Source: Cephalopachus bancanus (lineage: Eukaryota; Chordata; Mammalia; Primates; Tarsiidae). Taken from it: a stretch of 64,000 nt of DNA. Below the pieces are notes generated by a model. It was given only the letters and a program-made list of their open reading frames with translations, did no database searches and was not told where the DNA came from. Made by a program: the position numbers and the translations under genes. The DNA is taken from assembly GCA_027257055.1 (NCBI GenBank), contig JAPVLO010000123.1, positions 248,001 to 312,000 on the forward strand, read 5' to 3'. Below, one piece after another: positions 33,226-42,881 of the stretch; position 1 is the first letter of the stretch, and every line of letters starts with the position of its first letter.

Positions 33226-33509
33226 TGCATTATGGTGAGTTATACAATTATTTTCTTATATATTACAATGTAGTAATAACAGAAATAAAGTGCACAATAA
33301 ATGTAATGCACTTGAATCATCCCAAACCCATCCATCCTTCCTCCCCCAGTCTGTGGAAATTGTCTTCCGTGAAAATTGTTCCTGATGCCAAAAAGTTGGA
33401 GACTGCTGTTTTAATACAATCTGGCAACAAATAATCCACTTAAATATTCATGACTAATTCTTAGACTAGATATGGTCCTGTCCAATGACTTCGCAAATAT
33501 TGGCTTCTC

Positions 33510-33850
33510 TTAGTTTGAATTTTTAAAATTACTGTGGTAAAATACACAAAACATATAATCACCCATCTTAATCATTTTAAAGTATACAATTTAGTCATGC
33601 TAACTACATTCACAGTTTTACACCATTGACACTGTCTAGTTCTGGAACGTTTTTATTGCGCCTGTACCCATTAAGCAATCATTCTCTATCCTCTCTCTCC
33701 CCACATGATTCAGTGGTTTTTTACTACATTTGTAGATTTCTGTACTCATCACCACAAACAATTTACAACATTTTAATTACCAATGGATTTTACATCTTAA
33801 GTGGGTGAATTGTGCAGTATATGAATTATATCTCAATATATTTGCTTTTC
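33510..33850 (-). mobile_element. L1M-type 3' UTR, antisense
   Basis: TACTGTGGTAAAATACACAA and CATCTTAATCATTTTAAAG, with CATTAAGCAATCATTCTC, follow the order of a reverse L1M 3' UTR. Confidence 0.7.
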
Positions 33851-34304
33851 AAAAAAACCCAACAGAGCAATGTCTAACTTATTGAGCTCTGAATAAGCCT
33901 TGGAGTTGTAATATTTACTGTTTTGCATCTAAAGTATTTGGCTTTGGGACGTTTAATAAAATGAACACCACTGGGAGCTCACAAAGGAAAAACAATATTT
34001 CTCATTCTTGCTTCTTGGGCAAACTTGGTTGACTGCTGTATTTTATTTTTCTTTCATATTTGGCAAAGAACGTTTTAAGACTAGGCATTTTCCTCTGAGT
34101 ACAGCTCTACCTTTAACTATGAGCCTTGATATACAGTGCGTGTTCATAAGCATTATTTCTCAAATATTCTATAAATATATTTTTTGTCCAAGAGTAGTTT
34201 GATAGAAAGCCTCTAAATTATTATGGCTGACTTTCTGCTTTATTTTAAAATTTATTTCTAGGTTTATTGTATTATGATCAGAGAGTGTGATTTGTATATT
34301 TTCT
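33851..34304. other. Unassigned AT-rich sequence, perhaps old antisense L1
   Basis: Positions 34210-34300 (TTATTGTATTATGATCAGAG) resemble reverse L1 ORF2, but too weakly to call with confidence. Confidence 0.35.
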
Positions 34305-34612
34305 TTTTCTTTTCTTTTCTTTTTTTTTTTTTTGAGTTGGAGTCTCACTCCGTTGCCCAGGCTGGAGTGCAGTGGTACTCTCATGGCCACCCCAGTGTCA
34401 ACCTGCTGGGCTCCAGCGATCCTTCCGCCTAAGCCTTCCAAGGAGCTGGAACCACAGGTGTGTGCTACCATGTCCGGCTAATTGTTTTAAAAAATTTATT
34501 ATAGAGACAAGATCTCGCCAAGTTGCCCAGGCTGGTCTCAAACCTGCAGGCTCAGGCAATCCACTAATCTTGGCCTCCCAAGGGATTACAGATTGAGCTA
34601 CCGAGCCTGGCC
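34305..34612 (-). mobile_element. Alu, antisense, full length
   Basis: A (CTTTT)n/T-run tail, then GAGTTGGAGTCTCACTCCGT. The target duplication TGTATATTTTCT is perfect at 34293-34304 and 34613-34624. Confidence 0.96.
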
Positions 34613-34806
34613 TGTATATTTTCTAATTTGTTATGTACAATGGGTTTATTTTTATTTTTATTTTATCTTTTTGTGGTAAGAACACTTAACATGGGAACTA
34701 CTTTCTTAATAGATTTTTAAGGGTACAACAAAATATTATTGTTTATAGGCACCCTGTTGCATAAACAGACATGTAGAAATTATTCATTGTGCACAACTGA
34801 AGTTTT

Positions 34807-35106
34807 TGTTTTTTGTTTTTTGGTTTTTTTTGAGTTGGAGTCTCACTCTGTCACCCAGTCTGGAGTGCAGTGGCCGCTCCTGGCCACTGCAGCCTTGACC
34901 TACTGGGCTCCGGTGATCCTTCCGCCTCAGCCTTCCAAGTAGCTGGAACTACCGGCGTGCACTACCACGCCCGGCTAATTTTTTGATTTATTGTAGAGAT
35001 GAGGTCTCGCCTGCCCAGGTGGGTCTTGAACCCGTGGGCTCAGGCAATCCACTCACCTCAGCCTCCCAAAGACGCGGGATTACAGGCTGAGCCACCGAGC
35101 TGGTTT
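34807..35106 (-). mobile_element. Alu, antisense, short-deletion sublineage
   Basis: The target duplication ACAACTGAAGTTTT is perfect at 34793-34806 and 35107-35120. It sits inside the antisense L1. Confidence 0.96.
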
Positions 35107-35414
35107 ACAACTGAAGTTTTATACCTGTTAATTAGCAACTCCCATTCCCTCCTTCCCCCTAGCCTCCGGCAACCACCATTTCATTCTTTGTTTCTATGAG
35201 TTTGACTACTTTAGATATGTCATGTAAGTGGAACCATGCAGTGTGTGTCTTTTTGTGATTAGCGTATTTCACTTAGCATAATGTCCTCCAGATTTATCCA
35301 CATTGTCACCGATGACGGGATGTCCTTCTTTTTAAAGGTAGATAATATACCATTGTAACTGTGTAACACCTTTGTCTACGTATCCATCTGTTGATGGACA
35401 CTTACAACTTTTTC

Positions 35415-35490
35415 TGGGCAATCTCCTGGGGACCCCTCCCATTGTGGGAGCTTTTCTGTCCTCTTAATAAATCTTGCTTTAAAAAAAAAA
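35415..35490 (+). mobile_element. Retroposed retroviral R-region fragment with poly-A tail
   Basis: About 66 bp starts TGGGCAATCTCCTGGGGACC and ends CTTAATAAATCTTGCTTT, then a run of at least ten A. AATAAA lies about 10 nt before the tail. A 9-bp target duplication AACTTTTTC flanks it (35406-35414, 35491-35499). It interrupts the antisense L1 exactly. It has the form of a short polyadenylated RNA made of an LTR R region, reinserted by L1 machinery. The retroviral family was not identified. Confidence 0.72.
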
Positions 35491-35660
35491 AACTTTTTCC
35501 ATTAAACTGACAGGATAGAGTTCAGAACATTTAGTAATTATATTCTCCTTATCTTTAATATCCTTACTTTTTTTTTCTGTCTAGTCTAGCAAGGTCTGAA
35601 ATAAAGTGGGCGAAAGTCTACCACCAATATTGTGTTTCTATTGATTTATCTTAGTTACTT

Positions 35661-36540
35661 CCCTACAATTTCTCTTTGTAAGTAACAAGATTGTAAAGTG
35701 TGACGCTCATTTCAGCTTCAGCTGAAGCTCCAAAATGGGGTGAGAGCAAGGCAAACAGATGCTAGGAACTCCACGTCCTCTGCAGGACCTGCTGAGAGAG
35801 GCTGTAAAAAGGACTAATCTTATACTGAGGATTAAATGAGATAGAATATAATTTATCGTAGGTTCACATGGTAGAATTTTATGCTTTTATTTTTAAAAGT
35901 TGTACTTTTGAAGAATAACGATTTGGAAAGAAAGTCATAATATACTATTAATGGGAAAAAATCAGGACACAAAATCATATAAATTAGAATTTTATAAAAT
36001 AAATATATGTACAGAACAAAGACAGGAAAGAAATACAAATTGGGATTTCAGGCACTTTTTTCTTTTCTTCTTGATATTTGTCTGAATTTTAGACATTTTC
36101 TACAATAGACGTGATGATTTTTTAATCATTATTTTGTGATTAGAAAAAAAACCTTTAAAAAAGATAATTCAAATGTCCAAGTAATCACTTTTTTTGTTAC
36201 CTTTATTCTCCAACTTGTGACCACTGCATGAGCAAGAAGCAATTGATTTGGGATCAGTCCTCCTCTTATACAGGCTCCAGACCTGGCCTTGTCAGTAAGC
36301 AGGTTTAACAGCAGGTTCTATTGCTTGCTTTCCCAGGAAACCCCCAGAATAGTCCAGAAGGATGTGTGAAGTTCACCTGCTTTGTTCTCAGATATTTTTT
36401 TGTGGCTGATGCTGGGACTAATGCAGTAGTTCTAGTTTTATGTTTAATCACAGCTCAGAGATCCAGTTGCCATAGATACCGAGGACTAGGATGATGTTAC
36501 TGTTGCCATTTACCTCATGAGCTGGCTGAATCTGACCTTT
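35661..36540. other. Unassigned sequence
   Basis: AT-rich to 36190, then more balanced. No family or exon recognised. Confidence 0.3.
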
Positions 36541-36851
36541 TGGTTTTTGTTTTGTTTTGTTTTGTTTTGTTTTGAGTTGGAGTCTCACTCTGTCGCCCAG
36601 ACTGGAGTGCAGTGGCCACTCCCGGCCACCGCAGCCTCGACCTGCTGGGCTCCAGCGATGCTTCCGTCTCAGCCTTCCAAGTAGCTGGAACTACAGGTGC
36701 GTGCTACCACGCCCGGCTAATTTTTGATTTATTGTAGAGATGAGGTCTCGCCAAGTTGCCCAGGTGGGTCTCAAACCCGCGGACTCAGGCAATCCGCTCA
36801 CCTCGGCCTCCCAAAGGCGCGGGATTACGGACTGAGCCACCGAGCCCGGCT
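36541..36851 (-). mobile_element. Alu, antisense, full length, with (GTTTT)n tail
   Basis: The tail has expanded to about five GTTTT units. The target duplication TGAATCTGACCTTT is perfect at 36527-36540 and 36852-36865. It retains the longer left-arm version. Confidence 0.97.
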
Positions 36852-36865
36852 TGAATCTGACCTTT

Positions 36866-37455
36866 AAAAGGTAAACTTAATTATCTTTCCTGCCAAAATA
36901 GGCCCCCAGGGACTGTGCCTTATGAAGTCATATTTTGACAATAATTTCCTTTCCTCATCATTAAAACTTATTTTTCTGTATGCAGTCATAAAGAAGGATG
37001 AACGTATAGGGGGAAAAAAACCACCTTATTTTTCTGGATCTGCCACAAAATGCACACGGGACCTCTCTAAATCACATGTTTTCCAAATCCACACTAGATA
37101 AAAAACCTGATTTGCATCCTGCCTTCTTCCTGGAGAGGAGGGAGTGAAAAGAGTTTCCAGGAAGGAGGTGGCCTGTTTCCAGTGGGCTCACCTGTCAGGA
37201 GTAAAAAAGCGGGGATAGGGTTGGGGTATGAAGTAAAGATTGCAGTGATCCTAGGAGTACCCACTTCTTACTCAATACAGCAATGTCTTGTTTTATAAGT
37301 GCTCTGAAAAGTAGATTCACTAATGAAGTTTGCTGTGGTGTGAAATGTGAAGTATCCTTATAAATCAGGCAATGCACAGCCATGCTTCCACGTTGCATGC
37401 CCACGGGCGCAGCTACAGAGTCTCGCCACACCTGTTGCTTTGACCAGTCCGCAAG
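36866..37455. other. Unassigned sequence
   Basis: No repeat recognised. A 93-codon minus frame overlaps 37195-37476 without recognisable domain. Confidence 0.3.
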
Positions 37456-37800
37456 CTGTTGGATGCACACCTTCATTCATTCATTCTTTAAGCAAATGTC
37501 CTAGAGACAGAGAATACAGCAGTGAGTAACAGACACCAGGAAAAGAGCTTCATGGATCCACTCTGAGTGGGGAAGGGGACATGAAATGAATACTCTCAGA
37601 AGTAACTCTACAAACTCCCTGGTAGGTGCCATGAGGGAAGAACACACAGTGCCATAAGAGCTTGTTTCTGATCTATGGAGCAGGGTGTGGGAGGGAGTTT
37701 CAGGCAGTCTTCTCAAGGAAGTGACATTTAAAGTAAGACCTGAATGATCGAACTCCAGATTTTCTGAACAGGAGATAACTTGGGACATTAATGGTGGAGG
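37456..37800 (-). mobile_element. L2-like 3' region, antisense
   Basis: CATTCATTCATTCTTTAAGC, then GAGAATACAGCAGTGAGTAA and a region with CATAAGAGCTTG and GAAGTGACATTTAAAGTAAG, fits the reverse 3' end of old L2-age repeats. Family assignment is tentative. Confidence 0.45.
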
Positions 37801-38009
37801 GAGGGGGTCGAAGCTGCATGTCCTTGAGAAAACAATTGCTCGTGTCAGGAAGGGGAGGAGATGGGTGAGACACCCTCAAACACCCTTTTATTACAATACT
37901 TTATCACATGATGCGTGAGTACCCACAGGGAGCAAGTGCAAATACCCTGAGGTCAGGCTCCTAGTGGGATATTCAGATAAAAGATCTGAACACAAATTAT
38001 CATTGCAAA

Positions 38010-38255
38010 TCAGTGGTTTTCAAACTTTGTGGTCTCAGGACCCCTTTACTCTGTAAAAAAAATATTGAGAACTCCAAAAAGCTTTTGTTTACATAGATTT
38101 CTACTAAAAATAAGTTCCTTATTAGAAATTTAACCTGAGAAAGTTTGAAGCTATTATTTATTTATTCTTTTATAAATAATAAAGCAATTGCATATTAACA
38201 AAACATTTTGTGGAACAAAAAAATTGGGGAAAGGAGTGGTATTATTTTACCTTTT
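38010..38255 (+). mobile_element. hAT-type element left end
   Basis: CAGTGGTTTTCAAACTTTGT begins the element, followed by GGTCTCAGGACCCCTTTAC and CCAAAAAGCTTTTGTTTACA. This matches the terminus of a hAT family whose name I am unsure of. Its inner part may continue at 39270-39750. Confidence 0.6.
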
Positions 38256-38355
38256 TGTAAATCTTTTAAATATCTAGCTTAATAAAAGACAGCTGAATTC
38301 TTATCCTGGCTTCTTTATTCAATCTCTTGCAATATGTTACTTAGTTGAAGGATAT

Positions 38356-38750
38356 TGTTGTGGGCTGGATTGTGTCCATTTTCCCTACCCCTTATAAATG
38401 GATATGTCGAAGTCCTAGCCCCTAGTACCTCAGAATGTGACTGTATTTGAAGATAGCATCTTTAAAGACATAGTTTAGAATGAGAATATTAAGGTGGGCC
38501 TTAATCCACTCTGACTGATGTCCTTGGAAGAGGGAGATATTTGGACATAGGCACAGAGTGAAGGTGAAGACCATGCAAAGACACAGGAAGACCACCATAT
38601 CACAAGCCAAGGATGGTCTCAGGAGACACCAGCCCTGTGGACACCTTGATCATGGACTTCTGGCTTCTAGAATTGTGAGAAAATAAGTTTCTGCTCTTTA
38701 AGTCACACAGCCTGTGGTATTTGTTATGGCAGCCCTACCAGACTCATATA
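38356..38750 (+). mobile_element. Solo LTR, MLT1-type (ERVL-MaLR)
   Basis: It runs from TGTTGTGGGCTGGATTGTGT to GCAGCCCTACCAGACTCATA. MLT1 landmarks are clear: CAGAATGTGACTGTATTTGA, GGTGGGCCTTAATCCACTC and GAATTGTGAGAAAATAAG. It is old and has no internal region. It lies between two hAT fragments and so may have inserted into that element. Confidence 0.85.
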
Positions 38751-38947
38751 TATATGAAGAAAGTTTGACCTCATAGATATGTAGTTGGAAAAGGCCGAAT
38801 ATGTTAATAATTTTTAAAGAGACAATTGTAGTATCATTCTTTGATACTCTATGAAAATTTAATTTATACTTCATCTCATAGGTTGGCTGCATGTGGAATC
38901 TGAAAACACATCCATTAATTTTGTCTTCTCTTATATTAAAACTCGTT

Positions 38948-39266
38948 GGGGCTGAGTGCGGTGGATCAGCCTGTAATCCAAGCACTTTGGGAGGCCGAGG
39001 CAAGTGAATTGCCTGAGCCTGGGGGTTCGAGACCAGTTTGGACAACTTAGTGAGGCCTCGTCTCTACAATAAATCACAAAAAATTAGCCGGGTATGGTGG
39101 CGTGCACCTGTTGTTCCAGCTACTTGAAAGGCTGAGTTGGAAGGATCACCTGAGCCCAGCAGGTCGAGACTGCAGTGGCCATGAGTAGCAAGCCACTGTA
39201 CTCCAGCCTGGTGACAGAGTGAGACTCCAACTCAAAAAACAAACAAACAAGCAAACAAACAAACAC
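38948..39266 (+). mobile_element. Alu, sense, with (AAAC)n tail
   Basis: The head is GGGGCTGAGTGCGGTGGATC and the 3' end GACTCCAACTCAAAAAACA, followed by an (AAAC)n expansion. Confidence 0.93.
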
Positions 39267-39269
39267 AAA

Positions 39270-39760
<491 letters not shown>

Positions 39761-39820
39761 GCAGAATTGCTTCCTATTTCACCACACAGAATATTTAAAA
39801 ATCATGAAAAGTCGGTTTGA

Positions 39821-40119
39821 GCCAGGCCTGGTGGCTCAGCCTGTAATCCGCGCCTTTGGGAGGCTGAGGTGAGTGGATTGCCTGAGCCCGCGGGTTAGAG
39901 ACCTGCCTGGGCAAGCGAGACCTCATCTCTACAATAAATTTAAAAAACTAGCCGGGTGTGGTAGCGCGCGCCTGTAGTTCCGGCTACGTGGAAGGCTGAG
40001 GCAGAGGATCACCGGAGCCCAGCAGGTCGAGGCTGCGACGGCCAGGAGTGGCCACTGCACTTCAGTCTGGGCGACAGAATGAGACTACAACTCAAAAAAA
40101 AAAAAAAGAAAAAGAAAAA
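39821..40119 (+). mobile_element. Alu, sense, short-deletion sublineage
   Basis: The head is GCCAGGCCTGGTGGCTCAGC, with an A-tail of AAAAAG units. The target duplication GAAAAGTCGGTTTGAG (39806-39821) matches GAAAAGTTGGTTTGAG (40120-40135) with one difference. Confidence 0.95.
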
Positions 40120-41559
40120 GAAAAGTTGGTTTGAGAATTTGAGAGAGAATTGGAAGCAAGATGGTGATGGAACAGGTTGGAGTGTGAGCGTCTCTGCAAA
40201 AGCTTGCATCCATAAAGACTCTCTGCATGAGTGGGTGTGTGCCAGTGGGTGAGTGAAAGTTCATCTGAGGGGAGACTCGGGTTCATGCACTAGGGGCTCT
40301 CCTCTGGAGGTGACTGCAACCACCACTGCCCTGAGATTAGAACCCCCAGCGCACAGGATCATCTGCCGTTCTCAGGGGCTCTCTTGAGAGGAGGCAGCAG
40401 AGAACAGCTGCTCCTCACCACCTGCTACCTGGTCCACGTCATCACCTGTAGCAGGAGACTGGGCATGAGCAGCAGGAACTGTGGAGAAGGCAGGGGTGGA
40501 AATTTGGAATAGCGCTCCACCACTGGTGAGGAGATGCAGACTGGCGCCATCTTCTCTGTCTCAGGAACAGGCAGACTTGCATTGCCCCGCCCAGCCTGTC
40601 TAGCCTCCAACCCGGGACCCAGAGGTTATCCCCTTATTTGACTCAGTGAGACAGATGCTCCTCCCCCATGCTGGAACAGGCACAGGCACCTCAGATTTGA
40701 GTGGGAAACTTGACAGCAGCGGCAGCAGCAGACGAGTCAGGTGAGTCCGGGTCTGATCCATCCTCCTCCCACAGTAGTTCATGGGGCACCTGACCCACAC
40801 TGAGAGCAACCCTATCAGCCTGGGCTGAGAGTGGAGGGGATGGACTGGAAATCGGAGCTGCTGCTTAATGCGGTGGCGGCAGCAGAAAGGAACCTGGAGT
40901 TATAGAAATGGCCACAGAGCGAGTTTTTTTCCTTCTCTCTTCTCTCTGTTTTTATGTTTTTGTACTTGCTTTGTTTCTGTTATTTTGATGTTTTGTTTTT
41001 TTTAAGATTTTCTATTTGTGTATGGGTATTTTTGAGGGTGAGTACATCAACAGGAGGGTTTTGTTTGTTTATGTGTATGATTGTTTGTATGTTGTTGGGT
41101 TTTTTGTCTTTTCTGTCTTTGTTTGTTTCTCTGTTTGTTAGTTGGTGTGCCTGTATGTTTCCCTCTTCTCACTCTTCACCTTCCTTTTGTCTTCCTCCTT
41201 CATTTTTCCATTCTTTTCCTTTTGCTTATCTCATTTTGCTTTCAGGGTGCAAACATACACCCCCACTGCATGAATAGATTGTAAGGTAGTGAGAAGTGGG
41301 TTCCAGGGAGCCCACACACCTGACAGTGGATACTGAGATCTGCAGATAGCTTCTGAATCACAGCTCCCCCCTTAATTAAATCTCAAAACTACAAAAGCAC
41401 AGCTCCCCACCCCCAGTCCAGCTTCAAAACTGAACAAAGCCAGAGGATCTGCATAAGGAAAAATGGGAGCTTAAGCAAACAGAAGTAAAAGCTATAACTG
41501 AATAATAGAATTAAAGAAGAGGTTAAAAAGGGGGGTGGTAGGGGAGAAAAATCTATACA

Positions 41560-42766
41560 AATGAAGAAAAACCAAAAGAAGAATATGGGTCTCATACAGA
41601 TGCCTGGGAGGACAACAACTGAGAATACAAACTTTGGAACTCAAACAATGAAGAGATCCCAGAATGATGGTCTCAAACCACAAACCCAGATATCAAGATA
41701 TTAATAGGGAGAATAAATAGAAATGAGGAGATATAAGAGAAAAGAATGAAGGAGCTGATAACTGAGATAACAGTAATAAAGAATACAGTGAATAAAATAA
41801 ATAACACACTTATAAACATGGAGAACAGAATTAATCAAGCAGAAGAAAGAATCTCAGAGCTTGAGAACCAAAATATGGAGCTAGTCCAAACTGTTAAAAA
41901 CATAGAAACTTAAAAAGACAGAACAAAGCCTCCAGGACATAAGCAATTATATCAAGAGGCCAAACCTAAGATTATAGTATTATTTTTTTTGAGTTGGAGT
42001 CTTACTCTGTCACCCAGGCTGGAGTGCAGTGGCATGCTCACAGCCACTGCAGCCTTGATCTGCTGGGCTCAGGTGATCCTTCTGCCTCAGCCTTCCAAGT
42101 AGCTGGAACACATGCCACCACACCTGACTAATTTTTTGATTTATTGTAGAGATGAGGTCTTGCCGAGTTGCTCAGGCTGGTCTTGAACCCAAGGGTTCAG
42201 GCAATCCTCTCACCTCAGCCCCCCAAAGTGCTGGGATTATAGGTATAAGCCACCACACCTGCTCCAAACACCTAAGATTAAGAGACAGAGACCACCCTGG
42301 AACAAACATTCCATGAAATTATCCAAGAAAACCTCCCTCATCTCATCAGAGAGACAGCCATTCAAACACAAGAGATACAGAGAACCCCTGCAAGACAACA
42401 AATTAGAATAATATCTCCTAGACACATAGGAATTCACTTACACGAAGTAGGTATAAAAGGAAAAAATTCTAAAGGCAGCAAGAGAGAAAGATCAGACTAC
42501 CTACTGGGAGGACCAATTAGAACAGCAGCAGTCTTATCTACAGAAATACTTCAGGCTGGGAGATTGGAGTCCAATCTTCAAAGTTCTCAAAGATAAACAA
42601 TTTCAACCAAGAATTATCTACCCAGCTAAGCTAAGTTTCATCAGCAATGGAAAGTTAAAATCCTTCCCAGACATTCAATCCCTAAGAGCTTATGCCACCT
42701 CTAGACCAACTCTACAAGAAATATTTAAGAAAGGATTAAACACAGAAGAAAGAAAAAAAGAGTGAC
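41560..42766 (+). pseudogene. L1 ORF1 (RNA-binding protein), disrupted
   Basis: Translation from ATGAAGAAAAACCAAAAG begins a lysine-rich N-terminus. The heptad coiled-coil is seen at 41745-41910 (INQAEERISELENQNMELVQ). The conserved C-terminal part is at 42555-42766, ending in a GLNTEERKKE-like tail. ORF1p normally forms trimers that coat L1 RNA. Stops, frameshifts and an antisense Alu inactivate this copy. Confidence 0.8.
41975..42263 (-). mobile_element. Alu, antisense, inserted in L1 ORF1
   Basis: It starts TTTGAGTTGGAGTCTTACTC. The duplicated target CCTAAGATTA lies at 41965-41974 and 42271-42280, with a small slip of two bases beside the right copy. Confidence 0.93.
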
Positions 42767-42881
42767 CACACCTTTCCCAAGAATGTAGGAAAAAGACTGA
42801 AAACACACATAAATAACCCCCAAATCAAAAGAAAGACAACAAATAAACAGCAGTGGCAACAACAAGCTCTATAAGAACCTC

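Larger units (their letters stand above)
29473..33408 (+). mobile_element. Charlie3/MER1-type hAT DNA transposon, nearly complete, split by an L1
   Basis: The left end CAGGGGTTCCCAATCCTCAG and the right end AAAAGTTGGAGACTGCTG form imperfect terminal inverted repeats. A perfect 8-bp target duplication TTTTAATA flanks them (29465-29472, 33409-33416), as expected for hAT. The outer parts match MER1 as I recall it (GTTAGGAACCAGGCTACACA; TGTCTGATGATCTGAGG). The inside is transposase-derived. Subtracting the L1 leaves about 2.6 kb. The family name is from memory; the hAT class is directly supported by ends and duplication. Confidence 0.88.
34625..35660 (-). mobile_element. L1 3' region, antisense, split by an Alu and an R-region retrocopy
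   Basis: The reverse L1 3' UTR is read from GAACACTTAACATGGGAACT through CAACCACCATTTCATTC, then GTGTGTCTTTTTGTGATTAG and CATAATGTCCTCCAGATTTA. It continues to CATCTGTTGATGGACACTTA. The part after 35500 is weaker. Confidence 0.75.

Noticed and set aside
32961..33434. 157-codon frame as a ZBED-like host gene
   Set aside because: It is the transposase C-terminus and terminal repeat of the Charlie element, continuous with its 8-bp duplication and broken upstream.
40928..41284. 107-codon Phe/Cys-rich frame
   Set aside because: It lies in the T-rich block of an L1 5' UTR.
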